A stretch of DNA of 64,000 nt from Shewanella sp. AS1 (GCF_021412565.1 NZ_JAKCLJ010000003.1:186001-250000); one strand, 5' to 3'; positions 36,541-45,843 are shown, counted from the stretch's first letter. The notes: a model not told the origin generated them from the letters alone. Translations and numbers: made by a program.

Positions 36541-38939
36541 TGTTGAGTCAGTCCGAGAAGCGAGATGGGGTGTGTCTCTGTTCACCACAGACACACAGGC
36601 GGGTAAAGCTGGAAGTCGCCGGCATAGTACAAGGTGTCGGCTTCCGTCCCTTTATCTATCGCCTCGCGAGCCGCTTGCAGTTAACAGGATTTACCTTTAA
36701 CCACAGCCAAGGTGTCACCATAGAGCTTCAGGGCTGCCCTCAGCAGATATCGCAGCTGATTGAGGCGCTCAATACCACACTGCCCGCACTGGCGCGTATC
36801 GACAGTATCAGTCAGGAGTCGATTGCCCTGAAGGCAGATTGTCAGCGCTTCGAGATTATCGAGAGTGAATCGAAACAGGATGCGCTGGTGGCAGTCCCAG
36901 CCGATAAGACCTGCTGCGCCGATTGTATCGAGGAGATTAACGATCCCAATAATCGCCACTATCAGTATCCCTTTACCAACTGCACTAACTGTGGCCCGCG
37001 CTACACCTTAATCAAGGCACTACCCTATGATCGCCATAATACGGCCATGGCGGGATTTACCCTATGTGAGCGCTGCACCGAGGCCTACCATGATCCTATG
37101 GACAGACGCTATCACGCCCAGCCGGTAAGCTGTCCCGACTGCGGCCCGCATCTGCGCCTTACTACACCTGCGGGAGAGGAGATCGCCAGTCGAGGCGCGG
37201 CGCTGCAACAGACGGTCGAGCTGATCAAGCAGGGGAAAATCCTCGCCATTAAAGGTTTGGGGGGATTTCATCTGGTGTGCGATGCCACCAATGAGCTGGT
37301 CGTCGCCACACTCAGGCGACGTAAACAGCGTCCGGCCAAGCCCTTCGCAGTGATGTGCCCAAGCCTAGCTCAGGCAAAAGCTTATGCCAGCGGCAGCGAG
37401 GCCGAATGGCAGATGCTGTCAAGCGCCGAGCGGCCGATTGTTTTACTTAAACGTCAGCCTTCGGATCTGCTCGCCGATCCCACGCTCAGACTGAGTCACA
37501 GCGTCGCCCCCGGCATTGACAGACTCGGGCTATTTTTGCCCTACACGCCCCTGCATCACCTGCTGTTAGCTCAGCTGCAGCGGCCAATAGTAGCCACCAG
37601 TGCCAACCGTAGCGGCGAGCCTATTATCACCGATGCGAGAGCGATAACCACAGGGCTTGAAGGTGTGGTGGATGCCATTTTAGATCATGACCGCCCCATC
37701 CTTAATGGCTGCGATGACAGCGTGGTGCAGCTGATCGACGATGAGCTGCAGATCATCCGCCTGGCGCGGGGCTATGCTCCCCTGACACTGCACTGGCAGC
37801 ATGAGGTGAAGCACCACACCCTGGCCGTCGGAGCCCAGCAGAAAAACAGCATCGCCTTCGGCCTGGGTCATAACCTGGTACTCAGCCCCCATATCGGCGA
37901 TCTGTTCAGCCTGGAGGCGGAGCAATACTTTATCGACACCCTAGGGACCTTTAAGCGCCTGTATCAGTTTGAGCCTAAACAGCTCCTCTGTGATAAACAC
38001 CCTGAGTATGCCTCCAGCCGTTGGGCCAAGCAATATGTGGCGCAGGCCGCTATGCCTGTGCAACAACAGAGAGTGCAGCACCACTATGCCCATCTGCTGA
38101 GCGTCATGGCGGCCAACCAATACACAGATGAAGTACTGGGTTTCAGCTTCGATGGCACAGGTCTTGGTGATGATGATCAGCTGTGGGGCGGCGAAGCCAT
38201 GCTGGCAGATATTGATGGCTATCGGCGCATCGCCAGCCTGGCACCCTTTGCCCTTATCGGTAACGAGCAGGCCATTAAAGATCCGCGGCGCATCATGCTG
38301 GCCCTGCTGTTTGAACGCTATTCACTGCACCAGGTATTAGCGTTAAAGGCACAAGGATCATCGACTCACTTGTCAGCCCTGGACAGCCTGCCTGCGACCT
38401 TAATTACCAATCTGCACAAGTTGTGGCAAAAATCGGTCGCCAGTCACGACACCAGCTCAGTGGGCCGCCTGTTCGATGCCCTCGCCTGTCTGCTGGGCAT
38501 GATGCAGCAGACCCAGTTTGAGGGACAGGCCGGCATGTTGATTGAGGCCGCAGCTAACCGGGTGAGTGCCGAGCAGCTCATGGCGAGCGGTATCCGGCTA
38601 GACCTCCCCCTGGTGGACGGCGTGTGGCAAACAGCATTGCTGTGGCAGCAGCTGGTCGAGCAATTGTTAACCCCACAACGACCGGCCAATCTCTGCGATC
38701 TGCTCGCCCGCGCCTTTATGGATTGCCTGGCCAGAGCAATGGCAGGCCTGGCAGCAGAATATCCCCATCTGCCTGTGGTCTGCTGCGGCGGCGTGTTCCA
38801 GAATCGCTACCTGCTCAGCTACACCCGCAGGCTGTTACAGACGCAGCAACAGCAAGTGCTCAGTCCCAAGCAGGTGCCGGTCAACGATGGCGGTATCGCC
38901 CTGGGACAGCTCTGGTATGGCATTCATCATCAAAACTAA
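36540..38939 (+). CDS. hypF: Carbamoyltransferase HypF
   Basis: 799 residues. HypF uses carbamoyl phosphate to make the thiocarbamate on HypE that becomes the cyanide ligands. Domains in order: acylphosphatase (about 20-105, VQGVGFRPFIYRLA), double zinc finger (C-x2-C at CADC, CTNCGPRY, CERC, CPDC), YrdC-like (GLGGFHLVCDA), and Kae1-like (VQHHYAHLLSV, FSFDGTGLGDD). The start overlaps the preceding stop as TAATG. All motifs intact. Confidence 0.95.
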   Translation: MLSQSEKRDGVCLCSPQTHRRVKLEVAGIVQGVGFRPFIYRLASRLQLTGFTFNHSQGVTIELQGCPQQISQLIEALNTTLPALARIDSISQESIALKADCQRFEIIESESKQDALVAVPADKTCCADCIEEINDPNNRHYQYPFTNCTNCGPRYTLIKALPYDRHNTAMAGFTLCERCTEAYHDPMDRRYHAQPVSCPDCGPHLRLTTPAGEEIASRGAALQQTVELIKQGKILAIKGLGGFHLVCDATNELVVATLRRRKQRPAKPFAVMCPSLAQAKAYASGSEAEWQMLSSAERPIVLLKRQPSDLLADPTLRLSHSVAPGIDRLGLFLPYTPLHHLLLAQLQRPIVATSANRSGEPIITDARAITTGLEGVVDAILDHDRPILNGCDDSVVQLIDDELQIIRLARGYAPLTLHWQHEVKHHTLAVGAQQKNSIAFGLGHNLVLSPHIGDLFSLEAEQYFIDTLGTFKRLYQFEPKQLLCDKHPEYASSRWAKQYVAQAAMPVQQQRVQHHYAHLLSVMAANQYTDEVLGFSFDGTGLGDDDQLWGGEAMLADIDGYRRIASLAPFALIGNEQAIKDPRRIMLALLFERYSLHQVLALKAQGSSTHLSALDSLPATLITNLHKLWQKSVASHDTSSVGRLFDALACLLGMMQQTQFEGQAGMLIEAAANRVSAEQLMASGIRLDLPLVDGVWQTALLWQQLVEQLLTPQRPANLCDLLARAFMDCLARAMAGLAAEYPHLPVVCCGGVFQNRYLLSYTRRLLQTQQQQVLSPKQVPVNDGGIALGQLWYGIHHQN

Positions 38940-39042
38940 CACTTAGATCACGTTTTGACACATGAAATCTATGACCCATATCAATGAAGTAACAGGCTTC
39001 ACAATAGACAATATTTGAAGAACAAAATTAACGAGAACGACT

Positions 39043-39813
39043 ATGTGTAAAGATTGCGGATGTTCCATTACTCGACATGATCATCACCACGACCATGATC
39101 ATCACCACGACCATGATCATCACGGCCATCATCACGATGCACTCCACAGCAATCCACAGTTGAATGATAAAAAGACCCTCTCTGTGATCCACAAGATCCT
39201 CGATAAGAACGATATTGAGGCGGCCCATAACCGTGAGCATTTCCAGGCCCACAATATCACGGCATTCAACCTGATGAGCAGCCCTGGCAGCGGTAAGACC
39301 ACCCTGCTTGAAAACCTAAAAGAGTACACAGAGTTAAACTATGCCGTGATCGAAGGCGATTTAGAAACCTCCCGCGATGCTGACCGCCTGTTAGCCAAGG
39401 GGATTCCTGCCTATCAGATCCAGACCGGCTCTGCCTGTCACCTCGATGCCTTTATGGTACACAGTGCCCTGCACCATGTGGATCTTAAGCCGCTGGATGT
39501 CTGCTTCGTCGAGAATGTCGGTAACCTGGTCTGCCCCGCCTCCTACGATGTGGGCACCCATAAGAATATCGTGCTGGTGTCGGTTCCCGAGGGGGATGAC
39601 AAGATTGAAAAGTACCCTGTGATGTTCCGCAAGGCGGATCTGGTACTAATCACTAAGGCAGATCTACTGCCTCATTTCGATTTTGATGTCGACGCGGCCA
39701 AGGCCCAGGTGAAACGTCTTAATCCAGAGGCCGATATCTTAGTCACCTCTATCAAGGATGGCATCAGCATGCAGGCGGTCGCCGACTGGTTAAACGAACA
39801 CAGGAGCGTCTGA
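39043..39813 (+). CDS. hypB: Nickel insertion GTPase HypB
   Basis: 256 residues. It has the CxDCGCS high-affinity nickel motif at the N-terminus, a dense His/Asp nickel-storage stretch (about 12-32, more than a dozen histidines), then the GTPase domain: P-loop SSPGSGKTT, switch GDLETSRDADR, the metal site GSACHLDA, and the NKxD equivalent TKADLLPH. It delivers nickel to the large subunit with HypA. Confidence 0.95.
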   Translation: MCKDCGCSITRHDHHHDHDHHHDHDHHGHHHDALHSNPQLNDKKTLSVIHKILDKNDIEAAHNREHFQAHNITAFNLMSSPGSGKTTLLENLKEYTELNYAVIEGDLETSRDADRLLAKGIPAYQIQTGSACHLDAFMVHSALHHVDLKPLDVCFVENVGNLVCPASYDVGTHKNIVLVSVPEGDDKIEKYPVMFRKADLVLITKADLLPHFDFDVDAAKAQVKRLNPEADILVTSIKDGISMQAVADWLNEHRSV

Positions 39814-39814
39814 T

Positions 39815-40063
39815 ATGTGTCTGTCCATTCCCTCCAGGATAGTGGAGCTGCACCCAGAACAGAAGGCGGTCACTGTCGAAACCCTGGGCGTAAAACGCAA
39901 GGTCAGCAGTCATCTAATCAACGAGCCGCTGGCCCTGGATGATTATGTGCTTATCCATATCGGCTTTGTGATGAATAAAATAGATAAGGCCGATGCAGAG
40001 CAGAGCCTTGAGCTTTATCAGGAGATAGTGGACAAGCTCAATGCAGAGGAACAAGGCGCATGA
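39815..40063 (+). CDS. hypC: Hydrogenase assembly chaperone HypC
   Basis: 82 residues with the essential MCLSIPSRI start and a C-terminal acidic helix. It works with HypD to assemble the Fe(CN)2CO group and chaperones the large subunit. The start is 2 bp after hypB and its stop overlaps hypD by 4 bp. Confidence 0.94.
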   Translation: MCLSIPSRIVELHPEQKAVTVETLGVKRKVSSHLINEPLALDDYVLIHIGFVMNKIDKADAEQSLELYQEIVDKLNAEEQGA

Positions 40064-41178
40064 TCGAGCTAAAGCAGCTGTATCAGGGATTTCGCGACCC
40101 CGATACCATCAATAACCTGGCCAGAGAGATCAAGGTATTAGCCGGTGATTATCCAGGTAAAATCAACATCATGGAGGTCTGCGGCGGCCATACCCATACC
40201 ATAATGAAGTATGGACTCAATCAGCTGCTGCCTGACAATATCCAGTTTGTCCACGGCCCCGGCTGCCCTGTGTGTGTGATGCCCAAGGAGCGTATCGATC
40301 ATGCCGCAATCTTGGCTTCTCAGCCGAATGTGATCTTAGTGACCCTGGGGGATATGATACGTGTGCCCGGCTCTAAAGGCTCTCTGGCCCAGTTCAGGGC
40401 CAAGGGCTGTGATATCCGCCCCATCTACGATCCCCTAGATACATTGGAAATTGCCAAGGCAAACCCAGATAAAAAAGTGATCTTCTTTGCCATCGGCTTT
40501 GAAACCTCCACCCCCATGACGGCGGTGTTGATTGAGCAGGCAGAAGCGCAGCAACTGGATAACCTACTGTTTCATATCAACCATGTCTTAGTGCCGCCGG
40601 CCATCGATGCTGTGATGGCCGATCCTAATGCCACAGTTAACGCCTTCATCGGCCCGGCTCACGTCAGCGTGATCAGCGGCGCCAAGCTCTATCGCCCTAC
40701 AGTCACCCAGTATGGCACGCCCGTGGTGGTCTCAGGCTTCGAGCCTGTGGATGTGATGGAGTCTATCCTGCGTATAGTAAAACAGAAGGTCACAGGCAAA
40801 GCCGAGCTGGACGTGCAGTACAGCCGCGCCGTCAGCGAGGAAGGTAACCTGCTGGCGCAGCAGAAGGTGGATCGCTACCTCAAAGTGCGTCCCCAGTTCA
40901 GATGGCGCGGTCTGGGCCCGCTGGCAGATTCCGCCCTGATTCTCAGAGAGGAGTTCAGCCACCGCGACGCCGAAATCATTTATGCCGATAAGCTCAATGT
41001 GGCCGATATTGACGATCATAAGGCCTGCCAGTGTGGCGATATCCTGCGTGGCATCGCCGGTCCGAAAGATTGCAAGGTGTTTGGCCGCGGCTGCACGCCA
41101 GAGACGCCCCTGGGCAGCTGCATGGTCAGCTCCGAAGGTGCCTGCAACGCCTATTACCGCTATAACGGAGTCGCATAA
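40060..41178 (+). CDS. hypD: Iron-cofactor assembly protein HypD
   Basis: 372 residues. HypD holds the iron while cyanide and CO are attached. Seen: the MEVCGGHTH motif, GPGCPVCV, GFETSTPM, and the [4Fe-4S] ligands at CQCGDIL, CKVFGRGCTP and a final cysteine. Ends AACNAYYRY-like. Overlaps hypC and hypE by 4 and 1 bp. Confidence 0.95.
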   Translation: MIELKQLYQGFRDPDTINNLAREIKVLAGDYPGKINIMEVCGGHTHTIMKYGLNQLLPDNIQFVHGPGCPVCVMPKERIDHAAILASQPNVILVTLGDMIRVPGSKGSLAQFRAKGCDIRPIYDPLDTLEIAKANPDKKVIFFAIGFETSTPMTAVLIEQAEAQQLDNLLFHINHVLVPPAIDAVMADPNATVNAFIGPAHVSVISGAKLYRPTVTQYGTPVVVSGFEPVDVMESILRIVKQKVTGKAELDVQYSRAVSEEGNLLAQQKVDRYLKVRPQFRWRGLGPLADSALILREEFSHRDAEIIYADKLNVADIDDHKACQCGDILRGIAGPKDCKVFGRGCTPETPLGSCMVSSEGACNAYYRYNGVA

Positions 41179-42203
41179 TGTCCGATATTTTTAATACTCC
41201 AACTGAGAAGTCGGTACAGCTTAGCCACGGTGGTGGTGGCAAGGAGATGAACCGCCTGATCTCCTCCATCTTCTTTAAGGCCTTCGACAATCCTATCCTG
41301 GCTAATGAGGAGGATGCCGCCCTGTTGCATCTGGAGGGACCATCGGCCTTCACCACCGACTCTTTTACCGTCGCGCCGCTGTTTTTTGCCGGTGGCGACA
41401 TAGGCAAACTGGCGGTGGCCGGGACAGTCAATGACTTGGCCATGATGGGCGCCGAGCCGCAATATTTAAGCTGCAGCTTTATCATAGAGGAAGGCTTCGC
41501 CATCGCCTCCTTGAAACAGATAGTCCAGAGCATGGCATCTGAACTACATAAGAGCGGCACCCGAGTGGTGTGTGGCGATACCAAGGTGGTGCCTAAAGGC
41601 TGCGCCGATGGCTTGTTTATCAACACCTCTGGTGTGGGCCGAATCTTAAAGCCCAATATCTCGGTGAAGAACTTGCAACAGGGTGATGCCATTATCGTCT
41701 CAGGCAGTATCGGCCGCCATGGCGCGGCGATCCTGATGGCCCGTGAGGGACTGAGTCTGGAATCCCAGCTCACCAGCGACTGCGCCAACCTCTGGCCTGT
41801 GGTCGAGCAGCTGATCGCCGCCAATATCGATATCCACGCCATGCGCGATGCCACCCGCGGTGGTTTGGCCGCGGTATTAAACGAGTGGGCTTCCGCCTCC
41901 CATGTGGGGATCCGAGTCGAAGAGAAGCAGATCCCGGTCAGCGAAGAGGTTAAAGGCCTGTGTGAACTCTACGGCTTCGAGCCCCACGACCTGGCCAATG
42001 AAGGCACCTTTATCCTCGCCGTGCCCAATGATATCGCCGAAACAGCCTTAGAGATCATCAAGCGCTATGGCCACTGCGAGCATGCCGCCATCATAGGCCA
42101 GGTACAAGCCGAACATGAGGGTAAAGTCATTTTAACTACACCCTGGGGCAGCAATCGCTATCTGGATCTGCCCCATGGGGAACTCTTGCCGAGGATCTGC
42201 TGA
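41178..42203 (+). CDS. hypE: Thiocarboxamide dehydratase HypE
   Basis: 341 residues, PurM/AIR-synthetase fold. It dehydrates the thiocarbamate on its C-terminal cysteine to thiocyanate; the terminal PRIC tetrapeptide is intact. SHGGGGKEMNRLI opens the protein and DATRGGLAAVLNEWA is visible mid-way. The start overlaps the hypD stop (TAATG). Confidence 0.96.
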   Translation: MSDIFNTPTEKSVQLSHGGGGKEMNRLISSIFFKAFDNPILANEEDAALLHLEGPSAFTTDSFTVAPLFFAGGDIGKLAVAGTVNDLAMMGAEPQYLSCSFIIEEGFAIASLKQIVQSMASELHKSGTRVVCGDTKVVPKGCADGLFINTSGVGRILKPNISVKNLQQGDAIIVSGSIGRHGAAILMAREGLSLESQLTSDCANLWPVVEQLIAANIDIHAMRDATRGGLAAVLNEWASASHVGIRVEEKQIPVSEEVKGLCELYGFEPHDLANEGTFILAVPNDIAETALEIIKRYGHCEHAAIIGQVQAEHEGKVILTTPWGSNRYLDLPHGELLPRIC

Positions 42204-42550
42204 TGCATGAATACTCGATTGTCAGCGCCCTGCTGGAACAGTGCGAGCAGCATGCCATCGACAATCAGGCCAAAGCGATCTCTAAGGTCGTGGTAAAAAT
42301 TGGTGTATTAAGCGGGGTCGAACCGGCGCTTCTGGCCACGGCTTTCGAGACCTTTAAGTTAGAAGGACGTACCCGCGACGCCGAGTTTGTGATCCAACAT
42401 CAGGGCATAGTGCTCCAGTGCCAGCAGTGCCTCTGCAAAACTGAGGTAGCAGAGCGCAGCGTAATTTGCCCGCAGTGCAACAGCTATGATACCCGCATCA
42501 TTGAGGGCGAAGAGATGTTGCTGATGCAGTTAGAACTTGAAACCGATTAA
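42203..42550 (+). CDS. hypA: Nickel metallochaperone HypA
   Basis: 115 residues. The nickel-binding MHE opening is intact, and the zinc-binding pairs are CQQC and CPQC. It delivers nickel with HypB. Translationally coupled to hypE. Last canonical hyp gene of the run. Confidence 0.95.
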   Translation: MHEYSIVSALLEQCEQHAIDNQAKAISKVVVKIGVLSGVEPALLATAFETFKLEGRTRDAEFVIQHQGIVLQCQQCLCKTEVAERSVICPQCNSYDTRIIEGEEMLLMQLELETD

Positions 42551-42596
42551 CCCTATTAGCTCTATTAAACCGATAATCTAATTAAGAGAGATGAAA

Positions 42597-42761
42597 ATGA
42601 AAAAAGCATTATTCCTGCTAGCCAGCCTGCTTCCTGCCGCAGCTTGGGCTCACCCAGGCCACAATGGCCTTGGCTTGTTCCACCATATGAATGATCTCCT
42701 GCCTGTCATAGGTTTAGTGATCATTGTGGCGGGTCTGATGATCTGGAAAAAGCGTCACTAA
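42597..42761 (+). CDS. 54-residue HupE-like membrane peptide
   Basis: A tiny protein with a signal peptide (1-18, ending AWA), then HPGHNGLGLFHHMND, then one membrane helix (35-50) and a KKRH end. The AHPGH opening after the signal is the same as in HupE/UreJ nickel permeases, but the rest of HupE (six helices) is missing. The start at 42597 has GAGAG at proper spacing; an ATG six bases earlier is too close to it. It lies 46 bp after hypA and just before the operon terminator, so it is part of the hydrogenase transcript. A nickel-related role is inferred from the His-rich segment and the place. Confidence 0.7.
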   Translation: MKKALFLLASLLPAAAWAHPGHNGLGLFHHMNDLLPVIGLVIIVAGLMIWKKRH

Positions 42762-42776
42762 AGATAAACACGTCCT

Positions 42777-42803
42777 AGGTGGCTCTTTTTAAGAGCCACC
42801 TTA
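42777..42803 (+). terminator. Terminator of the hydrogenase operon
   Basis: The stem AGGTGGCTC / GAGCCACCT with a T/A-rich loop is followed by a short T stretch. It closes the run that begins at hyaA. Confidence 0.75.
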
Positions 42804-43406
42804 CTACTGCCTGAATTTTATTGCACAGCGTTTGTAGAAGAGGAATAAGTTCCATACTAAACAGTCAAGTAACCCTGTTCTTACCGTTTTTATTTAGACG
42901 TGACCAGAAATAGAGAAGCATACACATTGCGACTCCAAGTCTGAATTGAGCCACAAGCCAGTGTTAATGCATCATACTGGTTGTCACTCACTTTTGGACA
43001 AGAGCAGTTCTGAACTTTATCTTGATGGTGAGCTTACGTGTAGTTACTTCTGAGGCACGGTGAGTGAAGCGCAGCTTCTAGCTTACGAACGAGAGGCAAG
43101 GATGCCGAACTGGCTTTTAAACAGGGATGTTGTTCAAGTACTTCCCTGGGCGCTCCACGATTTCATCTGACCTACATGGATGTAGGGAATGCCAAAAAAT
43201 ATCGGGAACATTTTTGGCCCTGAAATCGAAGGCCTCAGCCGCACCTACACTCAGCTATCCATCACACCGATTAAGCCTTACGAGTATGACTCCGATAATC
43301 AGAAGCAAAATAATTTATGGACAAAACCTTGTTACGAATTTCATAAGACCGAGACGTTTTGAATAACTTCTACTAATAGAAATCATCTCCAAAGTGATGG
43401 TCAGCT
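42804..43406. other. Gene-free stretch with palindromes
   Basis: No coding region supported. It holds a near-perfect palindrome CCTACATGGATGTAGG (43169-43184) followed by GAATGCC and an AAAAAATATCGGGA segment. This arrangement resembles small dispersed repeats common in this lineage (recollection, not checked). Confidence 0.5.
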
Positions 43407-43895
43407 TCACTCATCCACTACACCCTGTTTTATTTTCGTAAGTGTTACTGAAATGGACGTGGTTACCGTGACGCTATCAGCTAAACCTACATAGATTTTG
43501 TTTAGAAAGGCCAAGACATATTCATTTGTTGTACTTTCCGGAGTTAGCTTGACTGAAATAATATTTTCCGCTTTAGCAATTTTCTCCGCGCCTGCTTGCA
43601 TTCCCAATGGACTTACGATGATGCCACCGGCAGCACCAATGTCATGTATCCGATATGCAAGAGCTGCCATTTTTTCTTGTGATTGCTTGCTAGTTGTATA
43701 TCTTCGACATTCAACAATAACAAATTTATCTCTGCCATCAGTGAAGCCTTTACCGTCAATTTCCCAGTTAGTTCCGCTAATCATTCCAGAGAGTTTCTCC
43801 TTGCCACTGAACCCATCAAGCTCAAATTCGGATGCAAATTGATTTAATAGGTAGGTAGCGACTTCTTCATAAGTTTGCCATGTTGTTCCTGCCAT
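43407..43895 (-). CDS. Mrr-like restriction endonuclease domain protein
   Basis: 162 residues. It resembles the Mrr catalytic fold of type IV restriction enzymes: an N-terminal helix with WQTYEEVATYLLNQFA, a strand with the metal Asp in WEIDGKG, then FVIVECRRYTTSKQ, where the usual E-x-K appears as E-C-R, and a GIIVSPLG strand. No methyltransferase or helicase partner is nearby, and no N-terminal DNA-binding domain, so it is a solitary nuclease or a remnant. The Lys-to-Arg change in the active site may weaken it. Function is a guess from fold. Confidence 0.6.
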   Translation of the reverse strand: MAGTTWQTYEEVATYLLNQFASEFELDGFSGKEKLSGMISGTNWEIDGKGFTDGRDKFVIVECRRYTTSKQSQEKMAALAYRIHDIGAAGGIIVSPLGMQAGAEKIAKAENIISVKLTPESTTNEYVLAFLNKIYVGLADSVTVTTSISVTLTKIKQGVVDE

Positions 43896-44119
43896 TTTTG
43901 CTCCATAACGCTGAAAATATAACGATACATTAAAATATTTTTCTCAGTTGACTTTAGCATACACTACTAATAGACTGGTTACGCGGTGAGAGAACACCCT
44001 ATCCAGCCACGTAATGGTGAAACAAACACGCTACAGAGTAAACTCTAAGAAATAGTTTTCTTGTTGGCACAACGGTTTAGTGGCAAGCCATCGCCAAATT
44101 TTTTAAGGAAATTATTTAT

Positions 44120-44740
44120 ATGCCTAATTTTAATCATCCCAACGTCATAGCTGTTAAAAAGCAAGTTCAGCTTGTACGTTTCAGCCTCAAAGGTTTCTCT
44201 CAAAAAGTAACACCAACATCCACAACATTTCTCGACTGTTGGGTTAAATGCTTTGGGTACGAGCATTGGCAGCAATTTATTCGACAAATGAATGGCAATT
44301 CAAACGAACAAAGCGAATACGCTATTGTCCACCAAGATAACTTTCATAAGGTTGCTACTCAACTACAAAGTTTTTTTCCTGTTTATAACATCAACCAAAT
44401 AAAGTGGGCGCTATCTGGAACATTTCTCAATAACATCAAGGTAAATAGTAATTTAATAAAAAATTTATTGATGAGAAAGATGCCTATGTCTATGTCAGAT
44501 GAATTAGCTGAATTGTTTCAATATGGACTAATTGATATTGAAACTAGAAGCATTTTAAATTCAGAAGATAAAATCATTACCACCTATATCCCAACAGAAT
44601 TAGGTAGATATAAGGCCGCCATCAATTCAGAGAAGGCGCTTGAGCGATATCTAACTGAGATCGAATTAATTCAATTCGGGCTTCCTAGTAATTTGTGTAA
44701 GCTCAGGAGCATCCAACGCAACTTTACCATTCGTTACTAA
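44120..44740 (+). CDS. Orphan accessory protein
   Basis: 206 residues, not recognised. It is AT-rich, basic, without signal or membrane segment. The N-terminal FLDCWVKCFGYEHWQQFIRQM resembles the short helical AxxxGFxSWxxL motif seen at the start of some plasmid-borne glyoxalase-related proteins, but the rest does not follow. A ribosome site AAGGA precedes the ATG. It lies between the Mrr-like gene and the repeat block. Confidence 0.55.
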   Translation: MPNFNHPNVIAVKKQVQLVRFSLKGFSQKVTPTSTTFLDCWVKCFGYEHWQQFIRQMNGNSNEQSEYAIVHQDNFHKVATQLQSFFPVYNINQIKWALSGTFLNNIKVNSNLIKNLLMRKMPMSMSDELAELFQYGLIDIETRSILNSEDKIITTYIPTELGRYKAAINSEKALERYLTEIELIQFGLPSNLCKLRSIQRNFTIRY

Positions 44741-45017
44741 TATATCAACTTCTTGGTATGACTGACTAATATATAGTCAGCATTCAAAGGTGAAAATTAT
44801 CTTCATGTCACGCAGCTAACTTCACATGGTTGGCTGCGAGATCATACTGATGAAGTATCCACGTTTTATCATTACTAAAATTTGGTCAACTAGCGGATTA
44901 CTTGCAGAGTGCTGATGTAGTTCGAAAATCGCTTTGGGGCAAAAACCAAGTTAGCTTTTTGATCCATCTTCACACCAATCACGGTTAAAATCGAAGAGAG
45001 ACAATAACCAAGTGTAA
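44741..45017. other. Gene-free stretch with a dispersed 75-bp repeat
   Basis: Positions 44872-44948 (CATTACTAAAATTTGGTCAAC ... GCTTTGGGGCA) match 47849-47924 at both ends and in the middle. No gene supported; the short frames crossing 44890-45157 are repeat artefacts. Confidence 0.55.
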
Positions 45018-45097
45018 GCACACTTTTGGCCTTCGAAATCAGGGGTGATTTCGCAGAGCCCACAGGGACGTGCTTGTGGCGAGCCAAAAGTGTGTTT
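45018..45097. repeat. Diverged member of the long-repeat family
   Basis: The outer inverted repeat GCACACTTTTGGC / GCCAAAAGTGTG encloses the hairpin CGAAATCA-GGGG-TGATTTCG (45034-45053), then CAGAGCCCACAGGGACG. The layout equals that of the 179-bp repeats, but the arm sequences are different. Confidence 0.7.
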
Positions 45098-45209
45098 GCA
45101 CATCCCCCGCCGGGCAGGCGTTAGATAGCCATAAGAGTACGAACTAAAATTTACCAAGTAAGAAAAGCAATACTGAAAAATGCCCTTCCTTCATTTCAAG
45201 GTTAACTCA

Positions 45210-45388
45210 CTTTGGGGCAAATTCTTGTTAGATTGAATAGCTGAAAGGCTAGTTAATATTGGCATTGTTGATACCAGTGACCTTCTAAAACAAGGATGTT
45301 TTAGTAGAGCCCTCAGGGAAGAGTTTATGGCGTGTCACTGGGGAAACAATGACAATAAACACAGATCGACAATCACTTCCTTACCTCA
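45210..45388. repeat. Long repeat, copy 3
   Basis: 179-bp unit starting at CTTTGGGGCAAATTCTTG, with the inner hairpin at 45285-45304. Compared with copies 1 and 2 it lacks a short stretch after CAGGGAAG (GAGTTTATGG here). Confidence 0.88.
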
Positions 45389-45567
45389 CTTTGGGGCAAA
45401 TTCTTGTTAGATTTAATCGCTGAAAGGCTAGCTAATATTGGCATTGTTGGTACCAGTGACCTTCTAAAACAAGGATGTTTTAGTAGAGCCCTCAGGGAAG
45501 AGTTTATGGCATGTCACTGGGGAAACAATGACAATAAACACAGATCGACAATCACTTCCTTACCTCA
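45389..45567. repeat. Long repeat, copy 4
   Basis: Direct tandem continuation of copy 3 with an exact 179-bp period and a handful of differences. A third unit start (CTTTGGGGCAAA) at 45568 is cut short. Confidence 0.88.
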
Positions 45568-45682
45568 CTTTGGGGCAAAGGTATGCCAGCAGTTTTCGCC
45601 CTGACAAGCACCTGGACATTTTCGTGTTAAAGCCGTGACTCTAACCTGTCAGTTTCGGATAAAATTTCAATGGATTAACGGC

Positions 45683-45843
45683 TGTTAATTTGCATCCAAA
45701 AGTGATCCACCATTTGCATCGATAAGTGATCCATGCTTTTGCCGCTGAACCATCTACGACATTGGATAAATTTTTGAAAATGTGGGGCATTAATAAATGC
45801 AAATCGTGAACTTAAATGGATCATTATTGCATGCAAATCAACA
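45683..45843. mobile_element. 161-bp IS21-like miniature element (no transposase)
   Basis: It begins TGTTAATTTGCATCC and ends as the imperfect inverse of this, with about 22 of 27 terminal bases inverted-repeated, and TG/CA outer ends. Two inner direct repeats TTTGCATC.A.AAGTGATCCA occupy 45689-45734, like the multiple transposase-binding repeats of IS21 ends. No coding capacity inside and no clear target duplication. The IS21 link is inferred from end structure. Confidence 0.6.

Noticed and set aside
41126..41854. Minus-strand ORF of 242 codons over hypD/hypE
   Set aside because: Antisense to conserved hyp genes; no motif or ribosome site.
43127..43366. Plus-strand ORF of 79 codons
   Set aside because: It spans the CCTACATGGATGTAGG palindrome, a probable dispersed repeat; no ribosome site.
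43407..43895. Part of a complete restriction-modification system
   Set aside because: No methyltransferase, specificity or helicase gene within several kb.
45210..45567. CRISPR or phage att repeats
   Set aside because: Units of 179 bp are head-to-tail without spacers, and no integrase or phage gene is nearby.
44890..45604. Small ORFs across the 45-kb repeats
   Set aside because: Artefacts of repeats and inverted repeats; frames are not conserved between copies.
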